NCBI GenBank assembly: GCA_035798135.1
Contig: JAPFBR010000001.1
Coordinates: 1,054,001 to 1,118,000, forward strand
Reading direction: 5' to 3'
DNA from: Sediminicola sp035798135
GTDB taxonomy: Bacteria > Bacteroidota > Bacteroidia > Flavobacteriales > Flavobacteriaceae
DNA length: 64,000 bases
A program made the position numbers and the translations under genes. Below are positions 8,146 to 16,760 of the stretch, piece by piece. Positions within the stretch are counted from its first letter, which is position 1. Each line of letters opens with the position of its first letter. A model generated the notes under the pieces. The model had not been told where the DNA came from, did no database searches, and saw only the letters and a program-made list of their open reading frames with translations.

Positions 8146-8508
8146 TTATTTTGAATTTAAGATTTCGATGTCGACTTTTTTATTAATTCCATTTGCATTA
8201 TAAATTTCTCCAATCATTCTGCCAAATCTGTCGAAATCCCCCTCGGTTGAAATGGTGACCATTTGACCAAAACATAAATCGGATAAAGCTAATTTGGTGG
8301 CTTTGCCATACGATTGATTTTTTTTAGGTCATTAATATGTTTTAATCTGATAACTATTGGCATATCGTTATACAATACTTCTATGTTATCACAATCTTTC
8401 ACCCCAATCACCCTAGCAGTATAATTAATTAGTAAGCCCTATATTTTTCTTCGCACTACAGCCTTGGACACCGGGTAATACCAGGGTAATAAATATGTAT
8501 TTAACCAT
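8146..8508 (-). pseudogene. Decayed secreted thermonuclease (SNase-like) lipoprotein
   Basis: Remnant of a staphylococcal-nuclease-family lipoprotein, broken into three frames. Frame 1 gives a lipoprotein signal (MVKYIFITLVLPGVQGCSAK) and stops at TNStop. Frame 2 gives INYTARVIGVKDCDNIEVLY and IVIRLKHIND, the first barrel strands with the metal-binding Asp. Frame 3 gives SYGKATKLALSDLCFGQMV and DFDRFGRMIGEIY, the active-site strand DRxGR. A run of eight A's marks the second frameshift. The C-terminal helix (LV..G.AW) is missing. Its ATG overlaps the stop of the vWA lipoprotein gene, so it was the last gene of that operon. Confidence 0.75.
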
Positions 8509-9412
8509 TATTTATAAATTTTTCAATTCTGGTCTTGGTGTACTCTGGTAAGTCAGAATTGTAGAGTTCAAACTTACTCACATTCATTTCTTTGAACCAT
8601 TTATTTAAATAAGCCTTTATAACATCTTCGTCATCTTTAGCACTAGGTTCAGGGCTAATTTCCAAAACTAGAATCTCTAAATTATTTAAATCCTGTCTAG
8701 TTGATATGTAACCAAAATCTCCTTTCTCAAATTTTTCTTTCCAATTGTTATTTCTAAATCCATTTGATTTCACATTTTGAGGTAGTAAATAAGCACTTCT
8801 GTTATCAATATTATCCTGAGAATCTTGATGATATAAATAACCATCAGTTAATACAACCAAAATATTTCTGTAATTTGCATCATCGGTAATGGCAAAATCA
8901 ACTACATCATTTTTAAAGAAGCGCCAAATATCGGAACCAGGGTAGCTTTTTGTTTTAATGGTCTTGGAATATATGCGCTCTAAATTATCAGTGAATTTAG
9001 ATTTTAAATTATCGAAAATTGCCTTCTTCTCTTTGCTTATTTTTGTTGAAAGATCTACCGATAATTCAGATGCAATTTTGTTTATCTCATCATCCTTTGG
9101 CCTTGGATTGAAGATTACTTTCATCTTCCCTTTGGCATTGAACGCCCCTTTGTTTTTCATTTCACTTTTGAAAAGATCTGTGAGGAAATTCACAACCTCT
9201 ATATCCCTTTCGAAATGCTCTGGTTTAGTAGGATACTTACTAGGTTCAATTCTATCTGAAAGATCCAATAAAATTGTAATATTCAATTGCTTATCACTTT
9301 CCGCGATTGGAATAATTTTATCCTCTGCTTCTGCTATTGTTCCTTTTTTATTTTCATTCGCACAACCAATTATAAAAATAGAAAGAAGCGTTATATAGGC
9401 TATATTTTTCAT
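8501..9412 (-). CDS. vWA-like lipoprotein
   Basis: Lipoprotein of 303 residues (lipobox IIGC, Cys17). A von Willebrand A-like domain follows: the first strand ITILLDLSDRI (residues 45-54) gives a partial MIDAS (D50, S52; the second Ser is Arg), and NILVVLTDGYL gives the later metal-site strand. A charged Lys-rich stretch lies between. It is probably an envelope-anchored protein-protein interaction module with weak or no metal binding. It overlaps the preceding membrane protein gene by 4 bases (ATGA) and so is translationally coupled to the DUF805/TerB operon. Confidence 0.78.
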   Translation of the reverse strand: MKNIAYITLLSIFIIGCANENKKGTIAEAEDKIIPIAESDKQLNITILLDLSDRIEPSKYPTKPEHFERDIEVVNFLTDLFKSEMKNKGAFNAKGKMKVIFNPRPKDDEINKIASELSVDLSTKISKEKKAIFDNLKSKFTDNLERIYSKTIKTKSYPGSDIWRFFKNDVVDFAITDDANYRNILVVLTDGYLYHQDSQDNIDNRSAYLLPQNVKSNGFRNNNWKEKFEKGDFGYISTRQDLNNLEILVLEISPEPSAKDDEDVIKAYLNKWFKEMNVSKFELYNSDLPEYTKTRIEKFINNG

Positions 9413-10674
9413 ACTGATGCTAAATTTTCTATCTCTAGTGTTTTAATATTTACTTCAATAAATTCGTTCGCCTTATGGGTGGCCTCATCAATCAAGTTTT
9501 GATCCTTTTGGTTTGCACTCATCCAGTGTGTCCAACCTCCTAAAAATTCATGAAGTATTTTATCAAATTCCGCTGTATCAATGATGACCCCATCGATTCT
9601 ACTTTGGGCTTTCTTACATTTTAACTTTAAATCGTTGATTTCTTTTACAAGTAGATTGATTCGTTCATTAAATTTCAATAATTGTTCTTGATAAATAGAG
9701 ATTTCTGACCGTCTAGCTTTAATAGCTTGCTTGACTACATTTATTTTATCATAAGATTCAATAGTGAAATCAAATACAACTCCCCAAATTAAATAAACAA
9801 TAAAGCCAGCGAAAATGATCAACCAAAAATTTACAGATTGAAAGGCCATGTTAAAATTATAGGGATCCATATTTGCAAAGCTATTTTCTGCTCTTATATT
9901 ATAAATTTTTTCTGTGATCTCATAGGCTAAAATGGCATCGAAAACAAAGGTTATTAGTATCAATATTCCTATTTTAAAAAATTTACCAAAACCTGTCTTT
10001 TCTTGAAATTTATGGATTAAAAATCCCAGTCCTATGAATACAAAAGGCATTGAGATTATCAAAATTAATTCTGTTACACCATCTTGATAAGCTCTAGATA
10101 TGGCATTAGGATCAAATATGGAACTGGCAACACCAATTTCATTTAAGGAAAATTCCTTAAAAAAGGCAGAAAATGAGGCTGAACTATAAAAAATGAATAA
10201 ATAGATGGTAAGGGCAAAAAGTATAGATAAACCGATCACAAAGCTTAGTTTACTTAACTTATCGGGCATTATATCGGTAGGATCCTTTTTAATCTTTATT
10301 ATCTCCTTTTCCAAAACATCAATTTTACTATTGACCTCCGGTTCTTTTACCTCTTTTAAATCTTTGCTTTCATCCATTTTATGCTCTATTTCTTCCAAGT
10401 GGGAATCCCTTTGAGCAATATATGGTTCCTTTAATTTTTTTTGTTTGAACTCATCTAACCTAACCATTCTTTTGTGATCCTCACGAATACGAGCTAGGCA
10501 TTGTAATAGCCCCATTAGTGCACCGTTCAAGTGGCCGGCTTTACGAAAACCCCAAGCTTCATAATCTTCTGTAGTCGGTTTTTCGATTTGATATTCTTCG
10601 TCAACTATTGATGTTGCTTTTTCTTTACCATTGAGGTTGTCCCTAAACAGGGATCTTAAATTTGCTAAAGCCAT
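9409..10674 (-). CDS. Four-helix membrane protein with coiled coils
   Basis: Protein of 421 residues with no recognised family. It has a cytosolic N-terminal helical part (about 1-140, ending in the Glu/Lys-rich coiled coil VNSKIDVLEKEIIKIKKD), four membrane segments (about 143-164, 203-225, 236-255, 285-308), and a second coiled coil (315-370) that leads into a conserved-looking HEFLGGWTHWMSANQ region. The build suggests a scaffold or sensor linking a cytosolic TerB-like partner to the vWA lipoprotein outside. It sits 2 bases after the TerB-like gene and overlaps the vWA gene by 4. Confidence 0.75.
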   Translation of the reverse strand: MALANLRSLFRDNLNGKEKATSIVDEEYQIEKPTTEDYEAWGFRKAGHLNGALMGLLQCLARIREDHKRMVRLDEFKQKKLKEPYIAQRDSHLEEIEHKMDESKDLKEVKEPEVNSKIDVLEKEIIKIKKDPTDIMPDKLSKLSFVIGLSILFALTIYLFIFYSSASFSAFFKEFSLNEIGVASSIFDPNAISRAYQDGVTELILIISMPFVFIGLGFLIHKFQEKTGFGKFFKIGILILITFVFDAILAYEITEKIYNIRAENSFANMDPYNFNMAFQSVNFWLIIFAGFIVYLIWGVVFDFTIESYDKINVVKQAIKARRSEISIYQEQLLKFNERINLLVKEINDLKLKCKKAQSRIDGVIIDTAEFDKILHEFLGGWTHWMSANQKDQNLIDEATHKANEFIEVNIKTLEIENLASV

Positions 10675-10676
10675 AA

Positions 10677-11081
10677 TTAATTGGATAGTTTTGAAATCTC
10701 AGTTTCTAAATTACTTGAAGGTGTGTTGTTCTTGGCCAAAGTTAGAAGCCATTCAAAAAGCTCTTTGCTCTCTTCCTTTTGGAAACCAAACTTTTCACAA
10801 AATTTCATGAATGCATTTCTTTCATCATCCTCTACAATTTGATTTGCCCATATTAGACGAGTAAAATCATATAAAAGTTCAATTTTACTTAAAAAATCAG
10901 ATGGATATTTAATGTTGAAGGAGGTAGGATTAATAATTATTTGTTCAAATTCGGTTCTCGAAATACCTTTCTCTTCACCTATTGTCAAAATCATTTGTAA
11001 CTCCTTATCATCGAACTTATTATCACTCAATGCCAAAGTGTACAAATTTAAAAAATGACCTTTTAAGTCGTCTTTTATCAT
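10677..11081 (-). CDS. TerB-like protein
   Basis: Cytosolic all-helical protein of 134 residues resembling the TerB/TerB-like fold. It has the acidic pair of TerB (LSDNKFDDKELQMI, residues 18-31), where a helix starts after D-x-x-F/V-x-x-x-E, and the second matching repeat (IVEDDERNAFMKFCEKFG). TerB-fold proteins bind membranes or metals and recur in stress and conflict gene sets. It is the second gene of the operon, 12 bases after the DUF805 gene. Confidence 0.75.
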   Translation of the reverse strand: MIKDDLKGHFLNLYTLALSDNKFDDKELQMILTIGEEKGISRTEFEQIIINPTSFNIKYPSDFLSKIELLYDFTRLIWANQIVEDDERNAFMKFCEKFGFQKEESKELFEWLLTLAKNNTPSSNLETEISKLSN

Positions 11082-11093
11082 ATTGGTTTAATT

Positions 11094-11402
11094 TTATTGT
11101 TTAGGATTTTCTCCATATTCATTTGTTTCAGGTTTACTATCAGCTAATAAAAGCCATAGCCCATAAAATGGTATTAATTGAAACCATCCACTATTTCCTA
11201 GATCATGACATCTTTTGGCACTTTGTGCCCACGCAAACCAAAGTAGAGGGATTAAGCATACTAAAAATATAATTGCTCCTAATTCGTCCATACCTCCTGA
11301 AATAGAATTTAAAATAAACCAAACGAACAGATATATGATAAAACTTATCCCGTATTCGGTTCTTCTAATTCGTCCTTCAAATGAAAAAGGATTTTTAAAC
11401 AT
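11094..11402 (-). CDS. DUF805 membrane protein
   Basis: Inner-membrane protein of 102 residues, a clear DUF805 member: FSFEGRIRRTEYG at the N-terminus (F-x-G-R-x-x-R-x-E/x-Y), AQSAKRCHDLGNSGWF in the middle (RR/RLHD-x-G-x-S/G-W), and ETNEYGENP at the C-terminus (N-x-Y/F-G-P). Three membrane helices. The molecular role of the family is unknown. It heads a five-gene transcript (DUF805, TerB-like, membrane coiled coil, vWA, decayed nuclease). Two TTACGG-type palindromes lie 46 and 100 bases upstream. Confidence 0.9.
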   Translation of the reverse strand: MFKNPFSFEGRIRRTEYGISFIIYLFVWFILNSISGGMDELGAIIFLVCLIPLLWFAWAQSAKRCHDLGNSGWFQLIPFYGLWLLLADSKPETNEYGENPKQ

Positions 11403-11447
11403 GTAATTTGATTTTGGTTAATATTGTTTCAATTACTCTTCTTTATA

Positions 11448-11463
11448 TTACGATAGTCCGTAA
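11448..11463. promoter_or_regulatory. Inverted repeat TTACGA-N4-CCGTAA, operon-proximal
   Basis: TTACGATAGTCCGTAA is a one-mismatch copy of the TTACGG-N4-CCGTAA palindrome. It lies 46 bases upstream of the DUF805 operon start on the minus strand. Confidence 0.5.
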
Positions 11464-11501
11464 ACGGCCATATAAAGAACTATATTTAATTTTGGATCTC
11501 A

Positions 11502-11517
11502 TTACGGTTTTCCGTAA
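11502..11517. promoter_or_regulatory. Inverted repeat TTACGG-N4-CCGTAA, operon-distal
   Basis: TTACGGTTTTCCGTAA is a perfect palindrome 100 bases upstream of the DUF805 operon and 38 bases upstream of the weaker copy. Two sites in tandem at one promoter support a real operator. Confidence 0.55.
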
Positions 11518-11948
11518 CCCGCTGACATTTTTAGTTTTATTTTGTTCGTAATATTCCATAAATTATAATTTCGGTTCAACCCCACAATATGGGCAATATG
11601 ATTATGTATTTTGGTATCGGAATGTTTTAAGGGCTTAACTTCCTTTCTAACCAATATCTTATTGTTACTTATGACCTCATTACTCGCGCTTACTATATTC
11701 ACGGTTCTCCAATAATTCATGCATAACTTAATATTTTCGGAGTTTTAAAATGGTCATTAAAATTTTCAATGTAATCCACATTTGAGCCCCTATAACCATA
11801 TAAACGCAGCCTGAAGAATTTGCTTACATGTTAGCTGACGAGAATGTATGTGAGTTTAATTTATCCTCCATAAATTTTTTCATCTTCATTACATAGTGGA
11901 GGGTAGGTTTAAAATAGTATTACTAAATTACCCAGATAATTAATTTCC
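11518..11948. other. Non-coding stretch with ATATAAACGC repeat
   Basis: No convincing gene. A 31-base segment at 11798-11828 (ATATAAACGCAGCCTGAAG then AATTTGCTTACA) is close to 35531-35562 near the island's right end. A 72-residue frame on the minus strand lacks any family signal and was not accepted. Confidence 0.4.
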
Positions 11949-12752
11949 ATGAGAAACATTTTAGTACTACTCCTGCTTTTTTTATGCTTTTTAGTAGAGG
12001 CACAGACCAAAATGGTGTCCTGGAATGTTAGAGATTTTGGAGCTTCCAAATCTGAGGAAACTGTTGCTTTTATTGCCGATGCACTTATAGATTATGATAT
12101 TGTTGCCATACAAGAAGTAGTGGCAGGATATGGAGGGGCACAAGCCGTAGCTAAGTTGGCAGACGAATTGAATAGAAGAGGCACTAAATGGGATTATACA
12201 ATCAGTGATCCAACCAATAGTAGTGCTTATAGGACGGAACGATATGCCTTTCTTTGGAGAACTGCCAAAGTAAAGAAAATTGGTAAAGCCTGGCTAGAGC
12301 AGAAGTTCAAGATAGAAATAGATAGGGAGCCATTTATGTGTACCTTCGAAATTGAAGGAAAAAGATTGACCGTGGCTAATTTCCATGCAATCACAAAGAA
12401 AATGCAGCCTGAAACGGAAATTAAATATTTTAAATATTTACCTGAAACTTACCCAAAACTTAATCTGGTTTTCGTAGGTGATTTCAATTGTCCCCAATCC
12501 CATACTGTATTTAATCCATTGAAAAAAATGGGTTATTATCCAGTTTTTCAGAATCAAAAAACCTCATTACGTCAAGAATGTTTTAATAATGATTGCCTTG
12601 CTTCGGAGTATGATAATATTTATTATCATAATTCCAAAATACAATTAATTGAAAGTAAGGCTTTATTGTTTTTCGAAGAACTAGAAAGTTTGATTGAAGC
12701 AAGAAAGGTATCCGATCATATTCCAATTTCAATGGAGTTTGAGATAAATTAG
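11949..12752 (+). CDS. Secreted endonuclease/exonuclease/phosphatase-family protein
   Basis: Exported DNase I-like enzyme of 267 residues. A signal peptide of about 18 residues ends at VEAQ. The EEP fold motifs are present in order: KMVSWNVRDFG (Asn of the first strand), VAIQEVV (metal-binding Glu), TVANFHAI (catalytic His), FVGDFNCPQ (GDFN) and VSDHIPI (final Asp-His). It should hydrolyse phosphodiesters of DNA, RNA or nucleotides outside the cytoplasm or in the periplasm. It is shorter than DNase I and has a cysteine pair in RQECFNNDC that may form a disulfide. The gene stands alone, convergent with the response regulator gene. Confidence 0.87.
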   Translation: MRNILVLLLLFLCFLVEAQTKMVSWNVRDFGASKSEETVAFIADALIDYDIVAIQEVVAGYGGAQAVAKLADELNRRGTKWDYTISDPTNSSAYRTERYAFLWRTAKVKKIGKAWLEQKFKIEIDREPFMCTFEIEGKRLTVANFHAITKKMQPETEIKYFKYLPETYPKLNLVFVGDFNCPQSHTVFNPLKKMGYYPVFQNQKTSLRQECFNNDCLASEYDNIYYHNSKIQLIESKALLFFEELESLIEARKVSDHIPISMEFEIN

Positions 12753-12789
12753 ATTTCAAACATAAAAAAATTCTTGGGGCTTTCGTTTA

Positions 12790-13455
12790 TTAAATCAATC
12801 TTAAGTCTTTAAGAATTGTTACCAGATGTATGGTTGTATTGGCTTGGAACTCTTCTTTTAGTTCTTTGATCCTTTTTTCAATGGAGCTCTTACTACTGGG
12901 TGTAATCCCAACAGTTTTCAACCGTTGTTCAATTTCATCTTGGGTTAGGCCATTGGCCAAATCCGTTAGTAGTCGAACTTCGAAATCGCCAAGGGTAAAG
13001 AGATTTTTTTTGGTGAAAATTTGCTCTAATTGAGGGGAAAGGTAGGAGTTGTTATTAAAGACTACCCTAATTGCCTCTTCTAGTTCTAAAAGACCTTTCC
13101 GGTCCTTACAGACATATCCGTTGACCAAACCACTATCCCATAAAGATTTAACGGTTTGCGGATGGTCCTCAATAGAATAAACAATCACATGTAGATTTGG
13201 CTGTTCTTTTTTTAGGGCAGCAATAAGCTTTTGGCCAGATGTAATTTTTTCATCCCTGTGGTCTTCCTTAAATGAAAGGTCGCAGATCAATAATTCATAA
13301 GGTTCATTATCCTGCAAGGCTCTTTTTGCTTTTAAATAAGCCTCGTCACAATAAGCAGCATGATTCAATTCTTTGATTTCGAGCTTTTGTAATAGAGATA
13401 TCACGCCTATATTAATACTATCTATATCCTCTGCTACCATTACTTTGTTATACAT
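12790..13455 (-). CDS. Response regulator, receiver plus LuxR-like HTH
   Basis: Two-component response regulator of 221 residues. In the receiver domain the acidic pair is E9/D10, the phosphorylated Asp is D59 (LLICDLSF) and the conserved Lys lies in GYVCKD. The C-terminal domain (about 150-221) begins LFTLGDFEVRLLTDLANGLTQDEI, like a LuxR-type helix-turn-helix but divergent. The gene is 10 bases after the TPR histidine kinase gene and is surely its partner. It is the nearest DNA-binding candidate for the TTACGG palindromes on both sides; that link is a guess. Confidence 0.9.
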   Translation of the reverse strand: MYNKVMVAEDIDSINIGVISLLQKLEIKELNHAAYCDEAYLKAKRALQDNEPYELLICDLSFKEDHRDEKITSGQKLIAALKKEQPNLHVIVYSIEDHPQTVKSLWDSGLVNGYVCKDRKGLLELEEAIRVVFNNNSYLSPQLEQIFTKKNLFTLGDFEVRLLTDLANGLTQDEIEQRLKTVGITPSSKSSIEKRIKELKEEFQANTTIHLVTILKDLRLI

Positions 13456-13465
13456 AAACAGCTTT

Positions 13466-15304
13466 TTAACTTGGGATTTTTATTTCGGCAGTAAAACCTT
13501 TGCCTTCCTCAGTATCAAATGTAAAACTTCCATGGATGCCTTTAATACGGTTTTCCACATTTCCCAAGCCATTTCCTAATTTAAAGCTGGTGGGTGCTCC
13601 CTTACCATTATCACTATAGGTCACCAAAACAGTTTTCTTTTCTTTTTTAAAGGTTATGGCAACAATAGTAGCTTGGCTGTGTTTTTTCATGTTGGTCATA
13701 AGTTCTTGAAGTATCCGGTGCAGCACCACCTTCTTTTCATTCGTTAGTTTGTGCCAATCTAGATCTTTCAATCCTTGAATAAATATTTTAGTGCTGTTGG
13801 GAGTGTAGCTGACGATCATGGTAGAGAGTTCGTCCGGATAGTCTTTCCCCGTTTTAATGGTATTGGTTTCTTTTGAAATGTCCCGGGTTCGGAGGTATAT
13901 GTTTTCAAGCTTATCGAGAACAGGAATATTACCTTCGGAATTTTCTAATTGGATCATAACATTATAAACATCGTTGGCAAGTTCATCATGTACTTTTTTG
14001 GAAATCCTGATTTCGGTCTTATAAATTTGTAAGGATTTTTCCCGCTTATGTTTAGACTTGATTATGAATAATGAAAATATGGAGGCCATGGAAACCAATA
14101 TGAAACTGGATAAGTAGATAGTTTTTTGACTTTCCTTTTCCGCCGTTTCTGCTTTTAATTTCAAAATATTATTACTTAGGAGATCATTATCATATTTAGT
14201 GACGGCATAAATGCGCCTGATATTTTGAGAAGTAGCCTCTACTTTTTTTCTTGTTCTTGCATAAGCCAAAGCATCGTCCGACACGTTCTTGCCTAGTTCA
14301 TCCTTAAGATCTATTATATACTCCAATGCTTCCAAAATCGCGACTTCATTGTTGCGTAGTGTTGCGTTTTTATAAGCTGCTTTAGCGTGTTGCAGGGCCA
14401 ATTCTTTATCCTTATTGTTGTAAAATTGAGTCAAATGTATATTACTGGAGATGAGTCCAGAAATGTCGTTGTTTTGTTTTCGAATAGACAAAGCTTCTAA
14501 CATTAGTTTTTCACCAGTGTCTTCTTTAAGATTCATCTTCCAATAGGCGTAACCTAAATTGGTCAGAATACGAGCATATTCATTTTTGTTGCTTATGGCA
14601 ACATTTTCCAGAAGGGTTTTATACAAGGAAATAGCATCTTGCAGTTTGTTATTTTTTACAAGGATATTGGCCTTGGTATTTTTAAAGATGTTCAGATTGT
14701 TATCAGGTATGACATTGGAGTGCGCTATGGCCATATTCACTGCCTTTTCATTCCATTCCAGCGCCTCTTCATAGTCATTGAGTTCTTTGGAACAGACAGA
14801 GATCACATGATAGAGTGCAGAGATTAAAAAGAATTCTTGGCTTTTATCTATATGGTTCAAAGCATCTACTGCAGTAACTTTTGCTCCTATATAATCTCCC
14901 AAACCTTTTTGGATATTCGACATGGAGTTTAAAACGTTCGCCGCAGCTGTACTGTCCTTTAACCGAACGTTTATTTTAAAGGCTTCATTGTAATTAGCGT
15001 ATGCGACATCCAAATGGTTTAATTTGGAATAATAATAGCCCAATCTATATCGGGCATTGGCCATTAGTATTCTGTCCGCATGAATATTTGAAAGCTTAAG
15101 TATTTTGTAAGAATAGGCAACTGCACTATCAAATTCCCTTTGTTTAGCAAAATCATTTGTTTTCTTCTTAATAGCTTTGACCTCCAAGGTGTCCAAACGA
15201 CCATTTGTTGGATTCGAATCTTGGGCATTGGCAGAATTGATAAATGTGCAAATCAGAAGAATGGGTAGTACTAAAAAGAGGGATGAGAGTTGAAAATACT
15301 TCAT
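13466..15304 (-). CDS. TPR sensor histidine kinase (hybrid periplasmic TPR)
   Basis: Membrane histidine kinase of 612 residues. It has a signal peptide (to about residue 28), periplasmic tetratricopeptide repeats (about 35-385), one membrane helix (about 395-415), a HisKA_3-like dimerisation segment with KKVHDELANDVYN, and a HATPase domain with N box ELMTNMKKHSQA, G1 DNGKGAP and G2 GNGLGNVENR. This is the common Bacteroidota TPR-kinase plus LuxR-type regulator design; the input signal is unknown. It precedes the response regulator gene and follows a 50-residue lipoprotein gene on the same strand. Confidence 0.93.
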   Translation of the reverse strand: MKYFQLSSLFLVLPILLICTFINSANAQDSNPTNGRLDTLEVKAIKKKTNDFAKQREFDSAVAYSYKILKLSNIHADRILMANARYRLGYYYSKLNHLDVAYANYNEAFKINVRLKDSTAAANVLNSMSNIQKGLGDYIGAKVTAVDALNHIDKSQEFFLISALYHVISVCSKELNDYEEALEWNEKAVNMAIAHSNVIPDNNLNIFKNTKANILVKNNKLQDAISLYKTLLENVAISNKNEYARILTNLGYAYWKMNLKEDTGEKLMLEALSIRKQNNDISGLISSNIHLTQFYNNKDKELALQHAKAAYKNATLRNNEVAILEALEYIIDLKDELGKNVSDDALAYARTRKKVEATSQNIRRIYAVTKYDNDLLSNNILKLKAETAEKESQKTIYLSSFILVSMASIFSLFIIKSKHKREKSLQIYKTEIRISKKVHDELANDVYNVMIQLENSEGNIPVLDKLENIYLRTRDISKETNTIKTGKDYPDELSTMIVSYTPNSTKIFIQGLKDLDWHKLTNEKKVVLHRILQELMTNMKKHSQATIVAITFKKEKKTVLVTYSDNGKGAPTSFKLGNGLGNVENRIKGIHGSFTFDTEEGKGFTAEIKIPS

Positions 15305-15356
15305 CCCCCGAATGTATAAAAAGGATTATTAGATGTAGTATAAATCCTTCATTAAA

Positions 15357-15509
15357 TTAACCTTCAGGAGGTGTTACAACTTCTCCATCGTCACCGTCTG
15401 TAGATTGTTCTATATACGTTTCGTCGGACTCAGCAAGTGAGTCGGCAGTACAGGAGAATAGGGATATGTTGGTCAGTACTATTATGGATACTAAAACTAT
15501 TTTTTTCAT
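15357..15509 (-). CDS. 50-residue lipoprotein upstream of the TPR kinase
   Basis: Short lipoprotein read directly from the sequence: signal MKKIVLVSIIVLTNISLFSC with lipidated Cys20, then an acidic tail (TADSLAESDETY, STDGDDGEVVTPPEG). It ends 52 bases before the kinase start and is probably co-transcribed. Small acidic lipoproteins of this kind are common beside such kinases in flavobacteria and may be peptide signals or surface anchors; the role is unknown. A degenerate TTACAG-CAAC-CCGTGA palindrome lies 65 bases upstream. Confidence 0.7.
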   Translation of the reverse strand: MKKIVLVSIIVLTNISLFSCTADSLAESDETYIEQSTDGDDGEVVTPPEG

Positions 15510-15867
15510 GAGTATTTGAATTTAAAATTGGACAATAGGATTGCTGTCCGGCCTTAACCGAATACTATATGTGTTACAGCAACCCGTGAGAGTTTGGAGT
15601 GCTCCTATTTTTGGGAAGTAGAAATCCCATGCGGCAGCAAGTAGCTACTTCCCGGCGGCTATTTGCCCACCGCATTATGGATTTCAGATGTGATTGATGT
15701 TGTACAAAGTTTCAATTGCATGTTGAAGCGTTCATCAATCACAGGTCAAAGAAACAAGGAAGAAATAGTAGGTTATGGAGAAGGCATGGAAAAGACTTTC
15801 CGGAAATTATATTCCATGGAAATTCCATTATTATCCTTAGTTTTATGACGAATAAAACCGAAAGCAC
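15510..15867. other. Structured leader region with interleaved inverted repeats
   Basis: GGGAAGTAG (15613) pairs with CTACTTCCC (15645), and AAATCCCATGCGG (15622) pairs with CCGCATTATGGATTT (15670, one bulge). The two helices interleave (arms A-B-A'-B'), so they form either a pseudoknot or two alternative states. GCTCCTATTTTT (15601-15612) precedes them. No gene is convincing. It may be a leader RNA of the gene at 15868 or a mobile-element scar. Confidence 0.45.
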
Positions 15868-16578
15868 ATGTCAAAAGAGGTTCTTTTAAGAGCATTTAAA
15901 AAAGCTGAAGGGGAAATCGGATCTTCAAAGAAAACACACTTGTCCACCCATATTTCGGAAATGCTTTTGGAGGATTTCAAGTATACGGTCAGTGAACGCA
16001 GCCTCAGGGATTATTATACCAATTACCTTAGTGGTAACAATTCTGCCCAAGAAGACCTTAAACCTAAATTGATAGATTGTTTATGCAAGTATTTGGGGTA
16101 CATGAATTATGCAGAGTTTGTAAGGGACAACCGGATTGAAGTAAAAGTTAAACGTAATGTTGGTGGGGTCTCGAAGATTAAAAAGGATTTAAAAAAAAGA
16201 TTCGGAAAAATTGGAGCATTTGCGGCTGTACCTGTGTTATTGTTGACAGGTGCCGTTGGATATAATGGACTAATGGTGGATGAAGAAAATTGTATGATCT
16301 GGGTAAAGGACCATTATGAAAGTACTATTTGTACCGGAAGTGAATTTGAACTGTCCTTCGAAAAAATGACCATGGAACAGATGAGGAAGGTGGTTGTTCT
16401 TGACACCATTGATAGACAGGATAATTTATGGTATGATAAGTCAGACAATGAATTGGAATTTTTCACCTCCCCAGGTATTCATCCCACAAATGGAAAAACC
16501 CTTAAACCTGTAACAACATATATATACGATAAGTATTTAAGGGAAGAAGTGGAAATTGATAATGTGGTTAAGAAATAA
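15868..16578 (+). CDS. Single-pass membrane protein with N-terminal helical domain
   Basis: Protein of 236 residues: a cytosolic helical N-terminal region (about 1-90) with MSKEVLLRAFKKAEGEIGS and SERSLRDYYTNYLSG, a basic linker (KVKRNVGGVSKIKKDLKKRF), one membrane helix (GAFAAVPVLLLTGAVGYNGL, about 128-147) and an outer domain with a cysteine pair (ENCMIW, TICTGS). The N-terminal half resembles a regulator helical domain without a clear helix-turn-helix signature. The build suggests a one-component membrane-bound sensor; no known family is claimed. Confidence 0.75.
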   Translation: MSKEVLLRAFKKAEGEIGSSKKTHLSTHISEMLLEDFKYTVSERSLRDYYTNYLSGNNSAQEDLKPKLIDCLCKYLGYMNYAEFVRDNRIEVKVKRNVGGVSKIKKDLKKRFGKIGAFAAVPVLLLTGAVGYNGLMVDEENCMIWVKDHYESTICTGSEFELSFEKMTMEQMRKVVVLDTIDRQDNLWYDKSDNELEFFTSPGIHPTNGKTLKPVTTYIYDKYLREEVEIDNVVKK

Positions 16579-16606
16579 ATGATTCCAAAAAAACACCTCT
16601 TTTTAA

Positions 16607-16655
16607 GCTCCTATTTTTCTTCAAAAACTGCGGTGTTTTATAGAACAATACTATC
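16607..16655 (+). terminator. Possible terminator with GCTCCTATTTTT
   Basis: AAACACC (16591) can pair with GGTGTTT (16632) after the stop of the preceding gene, with GCTCCTATTTTT (16607-16618) in the loop. The third copy of that 12-mer is thus found inside a hairpin. The terminator role is weakly supported because the U-tract is poor. Confidence 0.3.
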
Positions 16656-16760
16656 CTCTATAAGTATTTCATTTTCAATATTTTAAAAGTTATTAGTCTG
16701 CCTATTATTTGGAAATAAGTTTTGAATTTAACCTTTAATTTCCAGCCGAAACCCCAATTT

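Noticed and set aside
11502..11720. 72-residue minus-strand frame
   Set aside because: It overlaps an operator palindrome, shows no family pattern and has no coding-like composition.
15663..15848. 61-residue plus-strand frame
   Set aside because: It overlaps the interleaved inverted repeats and has no protein-like signal.
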